Shown: piece by piece, positions 51,099 to 60,171 of the stretch
Numbering within the stretch: position 1 is the stretch's first letter
Layout: each line of letters begins with the position of its first letter
Assembly: GCF_004368965.1 (NCBI RefSeq)
Contig: NZ_SORO01000004.1
Span: forward strand, 124,001-188,000
Direction of reading: 5' to 3'
Length of the DNA: 64,000 bases
Source: Leptospira meyeri
GTDB taxonomy: Bacteria > Spirochaetota > Leptospiria > Leptospirales > Leptospiraceae
Program-made: the position numbers and the translations under genes
Notes under the pieces: generated by a model
What the model was told of the DNA's origin: nothing
Databases searched by the model: none
Seen by the model: the letters and a program-made list of their open reading frames with translations, nothing else

Positions 51099-51449
51099 AT
51101 GGATGTTCAAGTCAAGGATGACATAAGGATCATTAAGTTTTCTGGGGCCATCCTCAAGGTTGATTCCGATGAAATTGAAAAAGAACTTTCAAAACTCACG
51201 CAAAGCTCTGTTAAAAAAATCATTCTGGATTTAACCAAAGTTCACCATATTTGTTCGACTGCCTTAGGTATTTTTGTTGCCACCAAACGTAAGTTAAAAC
51301 CCATGAATGGTGATATTAAGGTAATTGTTGTAGATGAAGATTTGATTCAACTTTTTGAAATCACAATGCTTGATAAAGTATTCGAAATTTTTCCAGATTT
51401 ATCTTCTGCTATGGAAGGATTCCAACTCGACGAGGAAGATTCCCACTGA
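51099..51449 (+). CDS. STAS domain protein
   Basis: A 116-residue single STAS domain. It begins MDVQVKDDIRIIKFSG, and contains VKKIILDLTKVHHICSTALGIFV, where the usual Ser of DSxGL is replaced by Ser-Thr (CSTALG), then MNGDIKVIVVDEDL and LFEITMLDKVFEIF. It could work as an anti-sigma antagonist. GGGGGTGA lies before the ATG; a TTG three codons upstream is an alternative. It is in the comF-STAS-rdgB operon and its stop overlaps the CTG start of rdgB. Confidence 0.88.
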   Translation: MDVQVKDDIRIIKFSGAILKVDSDEIEKELSKLTQSSVKKIILDLTKVHHICSTALGIFVATKRKLKPMNGDIKVIVVDEDLIQLFEITMLDKVFEIFPDLSSAMEGFQLDEEDSH

Positions 51450-52042
51450 CAAAAAAAACTTTAGCATTTGCTTCCGGAAGTTTACACAAATGGAAGGAAA
51501 TGCAAATGTTGCTTTCGCCTTACGGGTATGAAGTTGTCCTTCCCAAGGACCTAGGGATTTCCTTTTCTCCAGAAGAAACAGAAAACTCATTCATTGGAAA
51601 TTCTTTTATCAAATCAAAAGAACTTTTTCGCCTAACTGGCCTTCCATCCTTTGCCGATGATTCGGGAATTTCAGTTCCTGCACTTGGTGGCGAACCTGGA
51701 GTGTATTCAGCTAGATTCGGAGGACCAGGACTTACAGACAAAGAACGTGCACTTTACCTGTTACAAAGATTAGGTAGTAATAAGAATCGTGATGCTTATT
51801 ACAGTTGCGTGGTAAGTTATGTAGATGGAACTCATGCCGTTTCTTTTGAAGGCCGAGTTGATGGACTGATTTGTACTGATTATGACGAAGAAGGTAAATA
51901 TGGATTTGGATACGATCCTATTTTTTTCTACCCTCCATTCGAAAAACGGTTCTCAGAAGTTCCTGAATCGGAAAAAAATAATGTGTCCCACCGCAAAAAA
52001 GCAATGGAACTTTTTTTAAATTGGTTATCTAATCTAAAATAA
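51446..52042 (+). CDS. rdgB: Non-canonical purine NTP pyrophosphatase (RdgB/HAM1), CTG start
   Basis: RdgB removes dITP, ITP and XTP from the nucleotide pool. The frame reads TKKTLAFASGSLHKWKEM, then LLSPYGYEVV, the expected N-terminal substrate loop (family TGNxGK), FADDSGISVPALGGEPGVYSAR, and FGYDPIFFYPPFEKRFSE. The first conventional start (ATG at 51500) would delete the substrate loop. The only start that keeps it is CTG at 51446, with GAGGAAG 7 nt upstream, overlapping the STAS stop (CTGA). The length of 198 residues matches RdgB of other bacteria. Confidence 0.85.
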   Translation: MTKKTLAFASGSLHKWKEMQMLLSPYGYEVVLPKDLGISFSPEETENSFIGNSFIKSKELFRLTGLPSFADDSGISVPALGGEPGVYSARFGGPGLTDKERALYLLQRLGSNKNRDAYYSCVVSYVDGTHAVSFEGRVDGLICTDYDEEGKYGFGYDPIFFYPPFEKRFSEVPESEKNNVSHRKKAMELFLNWLSNLK

Positions 52043-52082
52043 CAAAAGTTAGATTTTGTATCTTACAAATCCTCTCGGTATT

Positions 52083-53108
52083 ATGAGATTATTATTTTCC
52101 ATATTCACTTTTATTTTTTTAACACTTACAATTGGAAATCCCATTGAGGCGCAAGTGATCTGCTTAGGGGGAGAATGTGCGAATATCCCAGGTGAATACC
52201 AATTATTAGGGAATTTTGCAGAACCAGCCTTTGATCGAATTTATACAAATGGGTTCCTGCGTTCTATGGGAGATAACGCAGTATTACAAAATTTAAATTC
52301 TAATCAATCCGGTGGAACCAAGGTAGAACGTTATCGATTGGGATTAGGGTATACGGTGTCTCAAGGCCAAGAAAAGGCTCGAGATTTTTATTATGAAAAT
52401 TCTGAACTCCGAACTCTTCCGAAAAAGGGGGTAGCCGCATCACCTTCCTTAAGTTTTACGGTGAACTTAGGAGAATGGTTGAACGGTGCTTTTGCAAAAC
52501 AATGGAATTTAACAACGCATTTTTTTCCTTATGAGTTTGGCGAGGCCAATATTCCTTTTGTAAAAATTAGAAATACTGATGTTCGGGGCCGAGTTTTTAA
52601 TTATGGGGCTGTATTCAGATACTTTCCTGTTGATTCCGGATTTTCGTTTGGAATTGGAATTTTTCAAACAAACCAAGATCTTTATTTGAGTTCTTATGAC
52701 AGAAGACCTACTCAATTTAGAATTGATGGAGACAAACGTCGCTGGATTGGACAAAACGATTTATTTTATCAGTCGAGAATTGTTTCAGGTTCTTTAGATA
52801 TAAAGTATAATTATACGATAGGTTTTTTGTCCATCATTCCTGGTATCGGTATCGTATATAATCATGGTTATACGGCGATCCAGGCCAATCGGTTTGCGGC
52901 CATTTCCACAAGGGAAAATCCAGATGACTTTGGTTCCGTTCCCAGCGCTATCGGGATCAGGCTTGCTACAAGACACAACCATAGATCTGGATTTGGGTAT
53001 GGAAGTTTGGGGTTAAACTTTAGTTTGGGAAGTTTTAGTTTGGTGACGGAGTTGATGGCAGGGAAAGAGATCCAGTCGATCAACCTTTCCCTGCAAAAAC
53101 AGTTCTAA
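52083..53108 (+). CDS. Hypothetical outer-membrane beta-barrel candidate
   Basis: An exported protein of 341 residues with a signal peptide (LLFSIFTFIFLTLTIG, cleavage after EAQ). The mature part has many strands with alternating hydrophobic and aromatic residues (RYRLGLGYTVSQG, SPSLSFTVNLGEW, WNLTTHFFPYEF, SLDIKYNYTIGFLSIIPG, YGSLGLNFSLGSFSLVTEL) and ends with QKQF, a terminal Phe as in outer-membrane barrels. I do not recognise a family with certainty; a Leptospira Lsa36-like surface protein is possible. Its stop overlaps the stop of the ABC-F gene. Confidence 0.65.
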   Translation: MRLLFSIFTFIFLTLTIGNPIEAQVICLGGECANIPGEYQLLGNFAEPAFDRIYTNGFLRSMGDNAVLQNLNSNQSGGTKVERYRLGLGYTVSQGQEKARDFYYENSELRTLPKKGVAASPSLSFTVNLGEWLNGAFAKQWNLTTHFFPYEFGEANIPFVKIRNTDVRGRVFNYGAVFRYFPVDSGFSFGIGIFQTNQDLYLSSYDRRPTQFRIDGDKRRWIGQNDLFYQSRIVSGSLDIKYNYTIGFLSIIPGIGIVYNHGYTAIQANRFAAISTRENPDDFGSVPSAIGIRLATRHNHRSGFGYGSLGLNFSLGSFSLVTELMAGKEIQSINLSLQKQF

Positions 53109-54745
53109 GTGGAAAGAATTGCTCCACCAGTGAGCCGCTTGTAAAAATCGTTGCCTTCTCTCTCCAAAAATTCTTCGTAAGTACCTTTGAAGTCTTTGAT
53201 TCCTTCAGGTGTTACTTCGATGATTCTCGTACAAAGGGATGAAATGAACTCTCTATCATGAGACACTAAAATCACCGTTCCCTCAAACAAAGATAAGGCG
53301 TAGTTTAGTGCCTCAATGGTTTCTAAATCCAAGTGGTTGGTTGGTTCGTCCAGAGCAATGACATTGTCACAAGCAAGAATCATTTTACCAATGATCATCC
53401 TTGATTTTTCTCCTCCAGAAAGAACCGTCGTGGATTTGTTTGCCATATCCCCAGAAAAAAGCATTCGTCCGAGGATGGCTCGAATTTCTTGGACTTCTGT
53501 TCCTTGTGGAGAATTGCGTAACAACCATTCAACAAGAGTGTCGGCATCAGGTTCCATCGCCTCACGGTGGTCTTGTGGAAAAAAAGAAGTTTCTACTGAA
53601 TCTCCCCATTTCACCTGGCCTGAGTCTGGTTCTAATTTTTTTAATAACATTTTGAGAAGTGTTGTTTTACCAACACCGTTTGTTCCGACAATTCCGACTT
53701 TTTCCCCTTTGGTGATGGAAGTACTAAAATCTTTAATCACTGGTTTGTTGTCATAAGCTTTGGAAATATTAATGGCCTCGAAAACATCTTTTCCAAGTGT
53801 ACGTTTTGCCTTAAAGCGAATGTACGGTGCTACTCTGGAAGATGGTTTTACATCCACCATTTCCGCTTTGATTTTTTCGATCATCTTTTGGCGAGAAGTG
53901 GCTTGTTTTGATTTACTTGCGTTTGCAGAAAACCTTGAAACAAACTCTTGTAAGTCGGCAATTTTTTCTTTGGCTCGTTTGCTATCACTCATGAGTTGTT
54001 CACGTGATTGTTCAGCAGCAATCATAAAGTCATCGTAGTTCCCTGGGAACATTCGAATGGTATTATAATCCAAATCGGCAATGTGAGTGGCAACGGAGTT
54101 GATGAAGTGACGGTCGTGGGAAATCACAATGACCACACCTTCGTAATTGATTAGAAGTTCTTCTAACCAATGGATGGTTTTGATATCTAAGTGGTTGGTT
54201 GGTTCATCCAGAAGGAGAACATCTGGTTTTAAAAATAAAACTTGGGCGAGAAGGACTCGGAGTTTGAAACCGCCAGTGAGAAAATTTAAAGGCCTGCTAT
54301 GTGCCGAGGTAGGGATTCCTAAACCTTCCAAAAGTTCTCCGGCGACGGATTCAGCTTCGTATCCACCCATATCGGCAAACTGTTCCTCAATTTCCGAGAT
54401 CCTGATCCCGTCCTCGTCTGTCATATCCTCTTTGGAGTAGATGGCGTCCCTTTCGGACATGAGATTCCAAAGTTCAGGATTTCCCCGTAGAACTGTGCCA
54501 AGAACGGTCTCGTTTTCGTATTCGTAGTGGTCCTGTTTGAGATATCCGACCTTCATGTCCTTGTCTACCACTACAGAACCGGCCGTAGGCTGCAAAATAC
54601 CGGCTAAAACCTTCATAAAGGTCGATTTTCCAGAACCATTGGCTCCGATCAGACCGTAACGGCATTCCGGTTTGAATTTAATGGAGACGTTTTCGAAAAG
54701 AGGTTTTTTCCCGAAGGAGACTGTAATGCCGCTAGCTTGGATCAT
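53105..54745 (-). CDS. ABC-F family ATPase (YbiT-like)
   Basis: A soluble protein of 546 residues with two ABC modules and no membrane part. First module: Walker A GANGSGKST, signature LTGGFKLR and LLLDEPTNHLDI; second module: GTNGVGKTT, signature LSGGEKSR and ALDEPTNHLDL. The linker (about 235-320) is of ABC-F type. Such proteins bind the ribosome E site and act in translation control or antibiotic protection. The motif KLRVLLAQVLF resembles E. coli YbiT. Its final codons overlap the end of the neighbouring gene. Confidence 0.94.
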   Translation of the reverse strand: MIQASGITVSFGKKPLFENVSIKFKPECRYGLIGANGSGKSTFMKVLAGILQPTAGSVVVDKDMKVGYLKQDHYEYENETVLGTVLRGNPELWNLMSERDAIYSKEDMTDEDGIRISEIEEQFADMGGYEAESVAGELLEGLGIPTSAHSRPLNFLTGGFKLRVLLAQVLFLKPDVLLLDEPTNHLDIKTIHWLEELLINYEGVVIVISHDRHFINSVATHIADLDYNTIRMFPGNYDDFMIAAEQSREQLMSDSKRAKEKIADLQEFVSRFSANASKSKQATSRQKMIEKIKAEMVDVKPSSRVAPYIRFKAKRTLGKDVFEAINISKAYDNKPVIKDFSTSITKGEKVGIVGTNGVGKTTLLKMLLKKLEPDSGQVKWGDSVETSFFPQDHREAMEPDADTLVEWLLRNSPQGTEVQEIRAILGRMLFSGDMANKSTTVLSGGEKSRMIIGKMILACDNVIALDEPTNHLDLETIEALNYALSLFEGTVILVSHDREFISSLCTRIIEVTPEGIKDFKGTYEEFLEREGNDFYKRLTGGAILST

Positions 54746-54795
54746 AGGTCAATTTTCTAAGGGAATCGGAGGTTTCAACCGACATTTCGTATGGT

Positions 54796-56652
54796 ATGGC
54801 ACGGATTCTCATCATCATTCTCCTCCTTTTCGGGAATGGGCTCATTAGCTCACAAAGTGTAAAAAATGGAATCCAGGTTTTGGAGGGTGACCTCTTAAAT
54901 ACCGGCCATCTCCTTCGCACAGACAAACAAGTATTTCGAGTCCAAACAGGGGTTTTGCAAGAAGAGTTGGCTTATTTGGCTGGGAAAAAGATACGGATGT
55001 TATGCGATGTGCAAGGTGAAATTTGTAATCCCATTCGATACGAAATGGAGCCGTTTGAAACAGGCAAAATTCCCGATTGGAGTTTAAAAAAAATTCCACG
55101 TTATGTAACCCAGGGTCAATTTTCTTTTAATCCCCAGTGTACTCCTGATGGAAAAATTTTGTTTTGGACGGCTCTTATTCGAGAAGGGGGAAGATCCACC
55201 CAAAAGATTTGGGCTGCCAAACGAGACCAATATGGGTTTTGGATGCAAGGAGAACAACTTCCTACTCCACTCAATAATAAATTTCCTTCTGCTGTGATTT
55301 CAGCTCTTCCTGGTGGGAACGAACTTTTTGTCTTCGGTAATTTTGGCGAAGAAGAGATGTTGGATAACCTAAAACGAGAGATGATGTATAAATCTCAAAT
55401 TGCATCGCGAGAAGCACAAAATCCAAAAGAGTTTCATATTGTTCTCGCAAAGTTAGAAACAGAATATAAGGAACGAACTGATAAAATTCAAAACCGTGCC
55501 CCTTTGTACAAAACTCGTAAAACGGAATCTGGCTGGTCTATGCCTTCGCCAATAAACTTCCCAAGTTTTTACAATTGGTATAGAAAGGTAGATAATCCAA
55601 ACCAACAAGTGTTTGGTGGATCTGCACTTGCTTCTAGTGGACGAACTTTGCTTTATTCGGCACAACAAAAGAAAAATCTTGGTAAGTTAGATTTATATGT
55701 CAGTTTGCAGAATGATTCTGGTATATTTGAAGAAGGGATTAATCTCGGAAATACCATAAATACAGGTGAAGAGGAGATGGCACCATTCCTTGCTCCCGAT
55801 GACAAAACCTTATACTTCTCTTCATCTGGAAGAAAAGAAGGTATCTCTATTTTTATTACAAGAAGACAAAATGATTCTTGGACTTCCTGGTCAGAACCAC
55901 AAGAATTATCTCCTAACCTAAGAGGTGTTAATTTTTTTAGTATTCCTGCGGTAGGAAATTGGGCTTACGTATCCAGGGAAGGAGAGCTGTATATGGCTGC
56001 CATCCCCAATCATTTCCAACCAGAACCTGTTGTTGTGATCAAAGGAAAAGTTGTAGATGAAGAAGGAAAACCTCTTTCGGCTCATGTGTTATATGAATCT
56101 TTAACTAGAAAAAAATCCATTGGCTCGACAGTGAGTGATCCTGGGACGGGTGAGTTTAGCATCATCCTACCTTATGATGAGAACTATGGGTTCTATGGAG
56201 AAAAAGAAGGGTACCTTCCTGTTTCGCAAAACCTTAATTTGGTGGGAAAAGAAAAAGAAGACAAAGAAAAAACTGTCCTCCTTGTCCTTCCCAAACTAAA
56301 AAAAGGAAATCAGATTGTGATGAACAATTTATTTTTTGCCTTCCGGTCTGCCGAACTGACCAAAGAATCCGAACCAGAACTAGACAGATTGGCAGGGATT
56401 TTACGTAAATCGGCCAATTTGAAGATCTTAATTGAAGGGCATACGGACAATGTAGGCACCAAATCGGCCAACCAAAAGTTGTCTCTGGAAAGAGCAAATT
56501 CGGTTGCTAATTATTTAAAGTCTAAACATAAAATAGAAGAAACACGGATCGCTGTTATGGGACATGGTCCCTCAGTGCCGTTAGCGGACAATCAGACCGA
56601 AGAAGGTCGTGGGACAAACCGAAGGGTAGTCTTTAAAATTTCGGAAGAGTAA
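54796..56652 (+). CDS. PD40/OmpA-domain envelope protein
   Basis: A 618-residue exported protein. Signal peptide, then a region with PD40 (WD40-like) strands (FNPQCTPDGKILFWTAL, LPGGNELFVFGNFG, FLAPDDKTLYFSSSGRKEG), a carboxypeptidase-regulatory-like domain (IKGKVVDEEGKPLSAHVLYE, GEFSIILPYDENYGFYGEKEG) and a C-terminal OmpA domain (FAFRSAELTKESEPELDRLA, ILIEGHTDNVGTKSANQKLS, GTNRRVVFKI). The OmpA part should bind peptidoglycan. It is the first gene of a three-gene envelope operon. Confidence 0.88.
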   Translation: MARILIIILLLFGNGLISSQSVKNGIQVLEGDLLNTGHLLRTDKQVFRVQTGVLQEELAYLAGKKIRMLCDVQGEICNPIRYEMEPFETGKIPDWSLKKIPRYVTQGQFSFNPQCTPDGKILFWTALIREGGRSTQKIWAAKRDQYGFWMQGEQLPTPLNNKFPSAVISALPGGNELFVFGNFGEEEMLDNLKREMMYKSQIASREAQNPKEFHIVLAKLETEYKERTDKIQNRAPLYKTRKTESGWSMPSPINFPSFYNWYRKVDNPNQQVFGGSALASSGRTLLYSAQQKKNLGKLDLYVSLQNDSGIFEEGINLGNTINTGEEEMAPFLAPDDKTLYFSSSGRKEGISIFITRRQNDSWTSWSEPQELSPNLRGVNFFSIPAVGNWAYVSREGELYMAAIPNHFQPEPVVVIKGKVVDEEGKPLSAHVLYESLTRKKSIGSTVSDPGTGEFSIILPYDENYGFYGEKEGYLPVSQNLNLVGKEKEDKEKTVLLVLPKLKKGNQIVMNNLFFAFRSAELTKESEPELDRLAGILRKSANLKILIEGHTDNVGTKSANQKLSLERANSVANYLKSKHKIEETRIAVMGHGPSVPLADNQTEEGRGTNRRVVFKISEE

Positions 56653-56655
56653 CCA

Positions 56656-57390
56656 GTGGACATTAAAAATATAAATATTCCAAAAGTCAATGTAGACACT
56701 CAAAAGATGATGGGTGCTGTCGATGGACTCGTAGACAAAATCCCATCCCAAGTCCAAGACCTACTGAAAAAAATCGCCATCTCCTTATTTGTATTTTTTC
56801 TTATCATGGCGATTTATGTGGGTTGGACCAATGGTTGGGAAAATGCAAAACCCCAAGGGATGCAACTGGCTCAAGATACAAGAAGTTTGTTTTTAATGGA
56901 GATTGAAAGGGATTACAATCGAAAACGAAAAGACGTACGTATGTCCGATCCAGAAGATTTAAAATACGAATCCAACCGCCGGATGCAATTTGATTTTATC
57001 AGTGAAAGAGAATCGAATGGATACACTCACGATACAATTCCTGAAGAACAAGATTTTTTGGGCAAAGAATACGACTTTAGAAATCGTAAAGCAGAAGATA
57101 CATCTGTCCCTCCCATCTACACACCATCAGGTGATGGTTTGATTCCCGCTCCCATTGATATCCAACCGACAATTCCAAAAGAAGATACTAAGTCCGGTTC
57201 TGACTCAGATCCCGATTCAGAACTTCGTATGCAAAGAATGTTGGAACGTGTATCTGACTTAGAAAAGAAAGTGAAGGCAAAAAACGAAGAGAAAAATTTG
57301 GAAACTTTGAAATTACCCAAACCTCCAGAATCCAGCGAAGGATTTGGAAAACCAAGAAGTTTAGAACGAATTCCAAAAAATTTACGATGA
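56656..57390 (+). CDS. Hypothetical membrane protein with C-terminal coil
   Basis: Not recognised. 244 residues with one helix (IAISLFVFFLIMAIYVGW, about 42-60), an N-terminal cytoplasmic part and a periplasmic part rich in Asp, Glu, Pro and Arg. A short coiled coil (MLERVSDLEKKVKAKNEEK) lies near the end. The GTG start is 3 nt behind the OmpA/PD40 stop, with GGAAGAG as ribosome-binding site; its stop overlaps the TPR gene start (ATGA). Confidence 0.75.
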   Translation: MDIKNINIPKVNVDTQKMMGAVDGLVDKIPSQVQDLLKKIAISLFVFFLIMAIYVGWTNGWENAKPQGMQLAQDTRSLFLMEIERDYNRKRKDVRMSDPEDLKYESNRRMQFDFISERESNGYTHDTIPEEQDFLGKEYDFRNRKAEDTSVPPIYTPSGDGLIPAPIDIQPTIPKEDTKSGSDSDPDSELRMQRMLERVSDLEKKVKAKNEEKNLETLKLPKPPESSEGFGKPRSLERIPKNLR

Positions 57391-58370
57391 AGGAATTATC
57401 TTTGCTTCGTAAGTTTCTTTTATCAACAGTTGTATTATTTTATTTTGCGTTCTTAAACGTTTCTCCTGGGTTTTATGCCCAAACAACAGAATTGTTTTTG
57501 CCATTTCCGGAAACTTGGACTAACAACTCGGAAAGTGAAAGATCAGAAAATCTGACAAAAAATCCGGAGAACAATACTTCAATTGTGAGCTCTGGTGCTC
57601 CTTCAAAATCACAATCCACGCTTTCCAATCAAAACAATCAAACAGAGTCAGTACCATCTAAGGTCGCAATTCAAGAGAACCAAACGACAGTTATAACCAA
57701 TTCAAAATCTTTGGATAAAAAGAAAAAAAAGAAGGAAGTGATCGATCCTTCTCAGGCTTCTTTTCAAAAGGGAAAAGCTTATTTGGCAAGAGGTCAAAAA
57801 AAATCTGCTGAATCCGAGTTTGCTGATTCTTATGGAAAAGAAGGAGATGCTGCAAAATTTTCTCGGGTGGAAAATACAAATTTATTTGGACTTGATGGTA
57901 AGGAAAAAGATTCCTCAAGTCTTGTGGAAAAACAAGAAGACCCCGATCTCAAAATCAAAACACAATTTGAACTGGCACGTTCCTTGGATCGAATAGGAAA
58001 TCCTGAATCGGAAGAAAAGGCATATAAGGAATATTTAAAACTGGTTACAGAATTTCCAAAACACCCAGAACTCACACCAAGGTCGCATTATGCGGTAGCC
58101 ATTCTTCTCATTCGCAAAAAAGAATTTCGCCCAGCAGCCCACCAATTGGCGAGTATCATCAAAAATTTTAAAGAATCAGCAGAATACCTTCCGGCACATT
58201 ATTACTTAGGAAAAATTTATGAGAGTAGTTGGGACGAAAGGGATTTGGAACGTTCTCTAAAATATTACCAATTGTATATGAACGGGGTGGAGGGAAAAAC
58301 TCCAACACCAGGTTATGATTTTAGAAAAGAAACCCGCGAGAGACTCCGGGTCTTAGGTTCTTCGATTTAA
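57387..58370 (+). CDS. TPR-like exported protein
   Basis: A 327-residue protein with a signal peptide (LSTVVLFYFAFLNVSPGFYA). A low-complexity linker rich in Ser, Asn, Lys and Gln is followed by tetratricopeptide-like repeats (SFQKGKAYLARGQKKSAESEF, QFELARSLDRIGNPESEEKA, SHYAVAILLIRKKEFRPAAHQL, YYLGKIYESSWDERDLERSL). It is the last gene of the OmpA/PD40 operon and overlaps the previous gene by 4 nt. It may hold the periplasmic complex together. Confidence 0.82.
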   Translation: MKELSLLRKFLLSTVVLFYFAFLNVSPGFYAQTTELFLPFPETWTNNSESERSENLTKNPENNTSIVSSGAPSKSQSTLSNQNNQTESVPSKVAIQENQTTVITNSKSLDKKKKKKEVIDPSQASFQKGKAYLARGQKKSAESEFADSYGKEGDAAKFSRVENTNLFGLDGKEKDSSSLVEKQEDPDLKIKTQFELARSLDRIGNPESEEKAYKEYLKLVTEFPKHPELTPRSHYAVAILLIRKKEFRPAAHQLASIIKNFKESAEYLPAHYYLGKIYESSWDERDLERSLKYYQLYMNGVEGKTPTPGYDFRKETRERLRVLGSSI

Positions 58371-58379
58371 AAATTTACT

Positions 58380-58844
58380 TTAAGCGATTGCAACGTTTAC
58401 TTCGATTCGCCCAAACTTAGAATATAAGTTAATGGAGAGAGTTGGTTTTTTATTAAATCGAACGGAAGTATTGTTTGTTTCTTGGATGTTCGGTGTCGTA
58501 ATTTCCACCGATTGGCCTGCTGATGTAAAAATATTCATCGCATTACCAGTGGTCATGTTGGCAATCTCACCGAGGATGTCTTTGTATTCGTTTTTTACAT
58601 CTTCATCAGAAAGACCTGGAACCAGTTTGCGAGACACTTTGTAGGCAGCATCGAGGTTCATACTATAAACCACTTCACCGCTAAAAGATCCTACCACACC
58701 AATGATGATTGCAATTTCATGGCTGGGTGCAGGTGAATCTTTGATTCCGATTTTTCCTCGGATGAGATCCTGTTGGAGGACATCGCGAAAAACGATGGTG
58801 GCTGCTTCCAGGAACGGGTTGATGAAGTCGGCTTTAATTTGCAT
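58380..58844 (-). CDS. cheX: CheX-like chemotaxis phosphatase
   Basis: A 154-residue single-domain protein of the CheC/CheX family, which dephosphorylates CheY-P. The catalytic segment ILGEIANMTTGNAMN carries the conserved Glu and Asn. The first part (KADFINPFLEAATIVFRDVL) and the later TPNIQETNNTSVRF are usual for CheX in spirochaetes. It starts directly behind the PpiD-like gene (TAAATG), with which it is probably co-transcribed. Confidence 0.88.
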   Translation of the reverse strand: MQIKADFINPFLEAATIVFRDVLQQDLIRGKIGIKDSPAPSHEIAIIIGVVGSFSGEVVYSMNLDAAYKVSRKLVPGLSDEDVKNEYKDILGEIANMTTGNAMNIFTSAGQSVEITTPNIQETNNTSVRFNKKPTLSINLYSKFGRIEVNVAIA

Positions 58845-60086
58845 TTATTCTAAAGAGAGAAGGCCTTTTTTCTCTACGTTGTATTCTGCTGCTAAGGACT
58901 GGTTTATTTCAAGAAAAAAGCTAAGAAGTTGCCTTTGTTTCAAAAAATCTGCAGCTTGGTCCGCCGGTTTTTTAGCTGTGGTTTGTCCGTAAGTTAAGGC
59001 ACCAAATTCTACATAAACCTGTTTGTCGTTATCTGAGAACGGTCCCACTACCGTTTTTTTGCTAAATGGATCGTTTGCGAGTGTTTCCCAAAATTTGGCA
59101 GAGTTCGCCAAACGATAGCTATTGCCTCGATTGGAAGTGACCAGTTTGAGATCAGACAATGACACATTGGATACTGTTTCTATGGGCTGGAGGGTCTCCG
59201 ATGCAATGGCTTCCAATGCATTTGGCTCGGATACTTTTGCAGCAATGCGACCTTTCCAAATTTCTACTTCTTTTCTTTTGCGGTCAAATTTCATTTTGGA
59301 AAGTAAGAGGGGTTTCCTTGATTCAAAACTGACGAAATTTCCTGCAGCATCCTTAGCAAGGGACCCGTCTTTTTTTTCTTTCTCGTATTCTTTCTTTAAT
59401 TCTTCGTCAGAAATATTGATTTTTGCTTCGACAGCATTCAGAAGGTTGACCTCGGAGATGGCGACTATGCGGAAAGAAATTTTTGCCCGTTTGGCTTCAT
59501 CTTCTAACTCCGCTTCGTTTTCTGTTGGAGAGAACGGTTGGTCCAAAAAGTTAGGGTACAGAGCGTATCCTGTGGCAGAATCAATTCGGTAGTTCATTGG
59601 CGCGGAACGGTAGATTTGTTGGTAAATTTCTGTTAGTGAGCGAGAGTCTTCTTCCCCATACCCCGCCTGAGAAACGGATTCCTTATGTACCTCCCTTGCT
59701 TGTCTCGACATCTCACGTTTGATGCTGATTTCCGAAACTTGGAAACCGACAGCAGCGGCAATGTCATTGGCAATGTAGATTTCCTTTACAGTAGAAAATG
59801 CGCAGGAATTGAGAAGTTCTGGATTTTGTGCCGTTTCTCTACCATATTGTTGGTATCGGTAGTAACAATCACGTTTGGCAGCATTGAAGTAGTCCACGGG
59901 AATGCTACGACCTGCAATTGTCCCTGCTTTGGTAGAATTTTGGCCTGTGATGGCACCCACAAGGCTTTGTTCGGCGTCCCCAGGCAAAAAGGTGATGATA
60001 AGGGTTCCGACCAAAATGAATAAAAAGAGAGCAATGATGGCGCGATAGATTTTTTCTTTGAGGGTAGAGGGTTCTTCTTCGAACAT
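58845..60086 (-). CDS. PpiD/SurA-like membrane-anchored periplasmic protein
   Basis: A 413-residue protein with one N-terminal helix (IIALFLFILVGTLIITFLPG) and a large periplasmic part. The arrangement AGRSIPVDYFNAAKRDCYYRY, STVKEIYIANDIAAAVGFQVSEISIKREM resembles the SurA_N/PpiD chaperone module. I could not find the parvulin isomerase motifs in the second half, which contains the Lys/Glu-rich segment ISDEELKKEYEKEK. So it could be a chaperone-only relative. I start at the ATG at 60086 rather than at 60251, since the longer form begins with a basic, non-signal stretch. Confidence 0.72.
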   Translation of the reverse strand: MFEEEPSTLKEKIYRAIIALFLFILVGTLIITFLPGDAEQSLVGAITGQNSTKAGTIAGRSIPVDYFNAAKRDCYYRYQQYGRETAQNPELLNSCAFSTVKEIYIANDIAAAVGFQVSEISIKREMSRQAREVHKESVSQAGYGEEDSRSLTEIYQQIYRSAPMNYRIDSATGYALYPNFLDQPFSPTENEAELEDEAKRAKISFRIVAISEVNLLNAVEAKINISDEELKKEYEKEKKDGSLAKDAAGNFVSFESRKPLLLSKMKFDRKRKEVEIWKGRIAAKVSEPNALEAIASETLQPIETVSNVSLSDLKLVTSNRGNSYRLANSAKFWETLANDPFSKKTVVGPFSDNDKQVYVEFGALTYGQTTAKKPADQAADFLKQRQLLSFFLEINQSLAAEYNVEKKGLLSLE

Positions 60087-60171
60087 AAAGGAAAGGTTTC
60101 CGTTTCCGAAACCCTTGTAAAGAAAAAATGTAATCAAGGGAATCGTCGTTTGGCAAGATAATATAGGTAGT

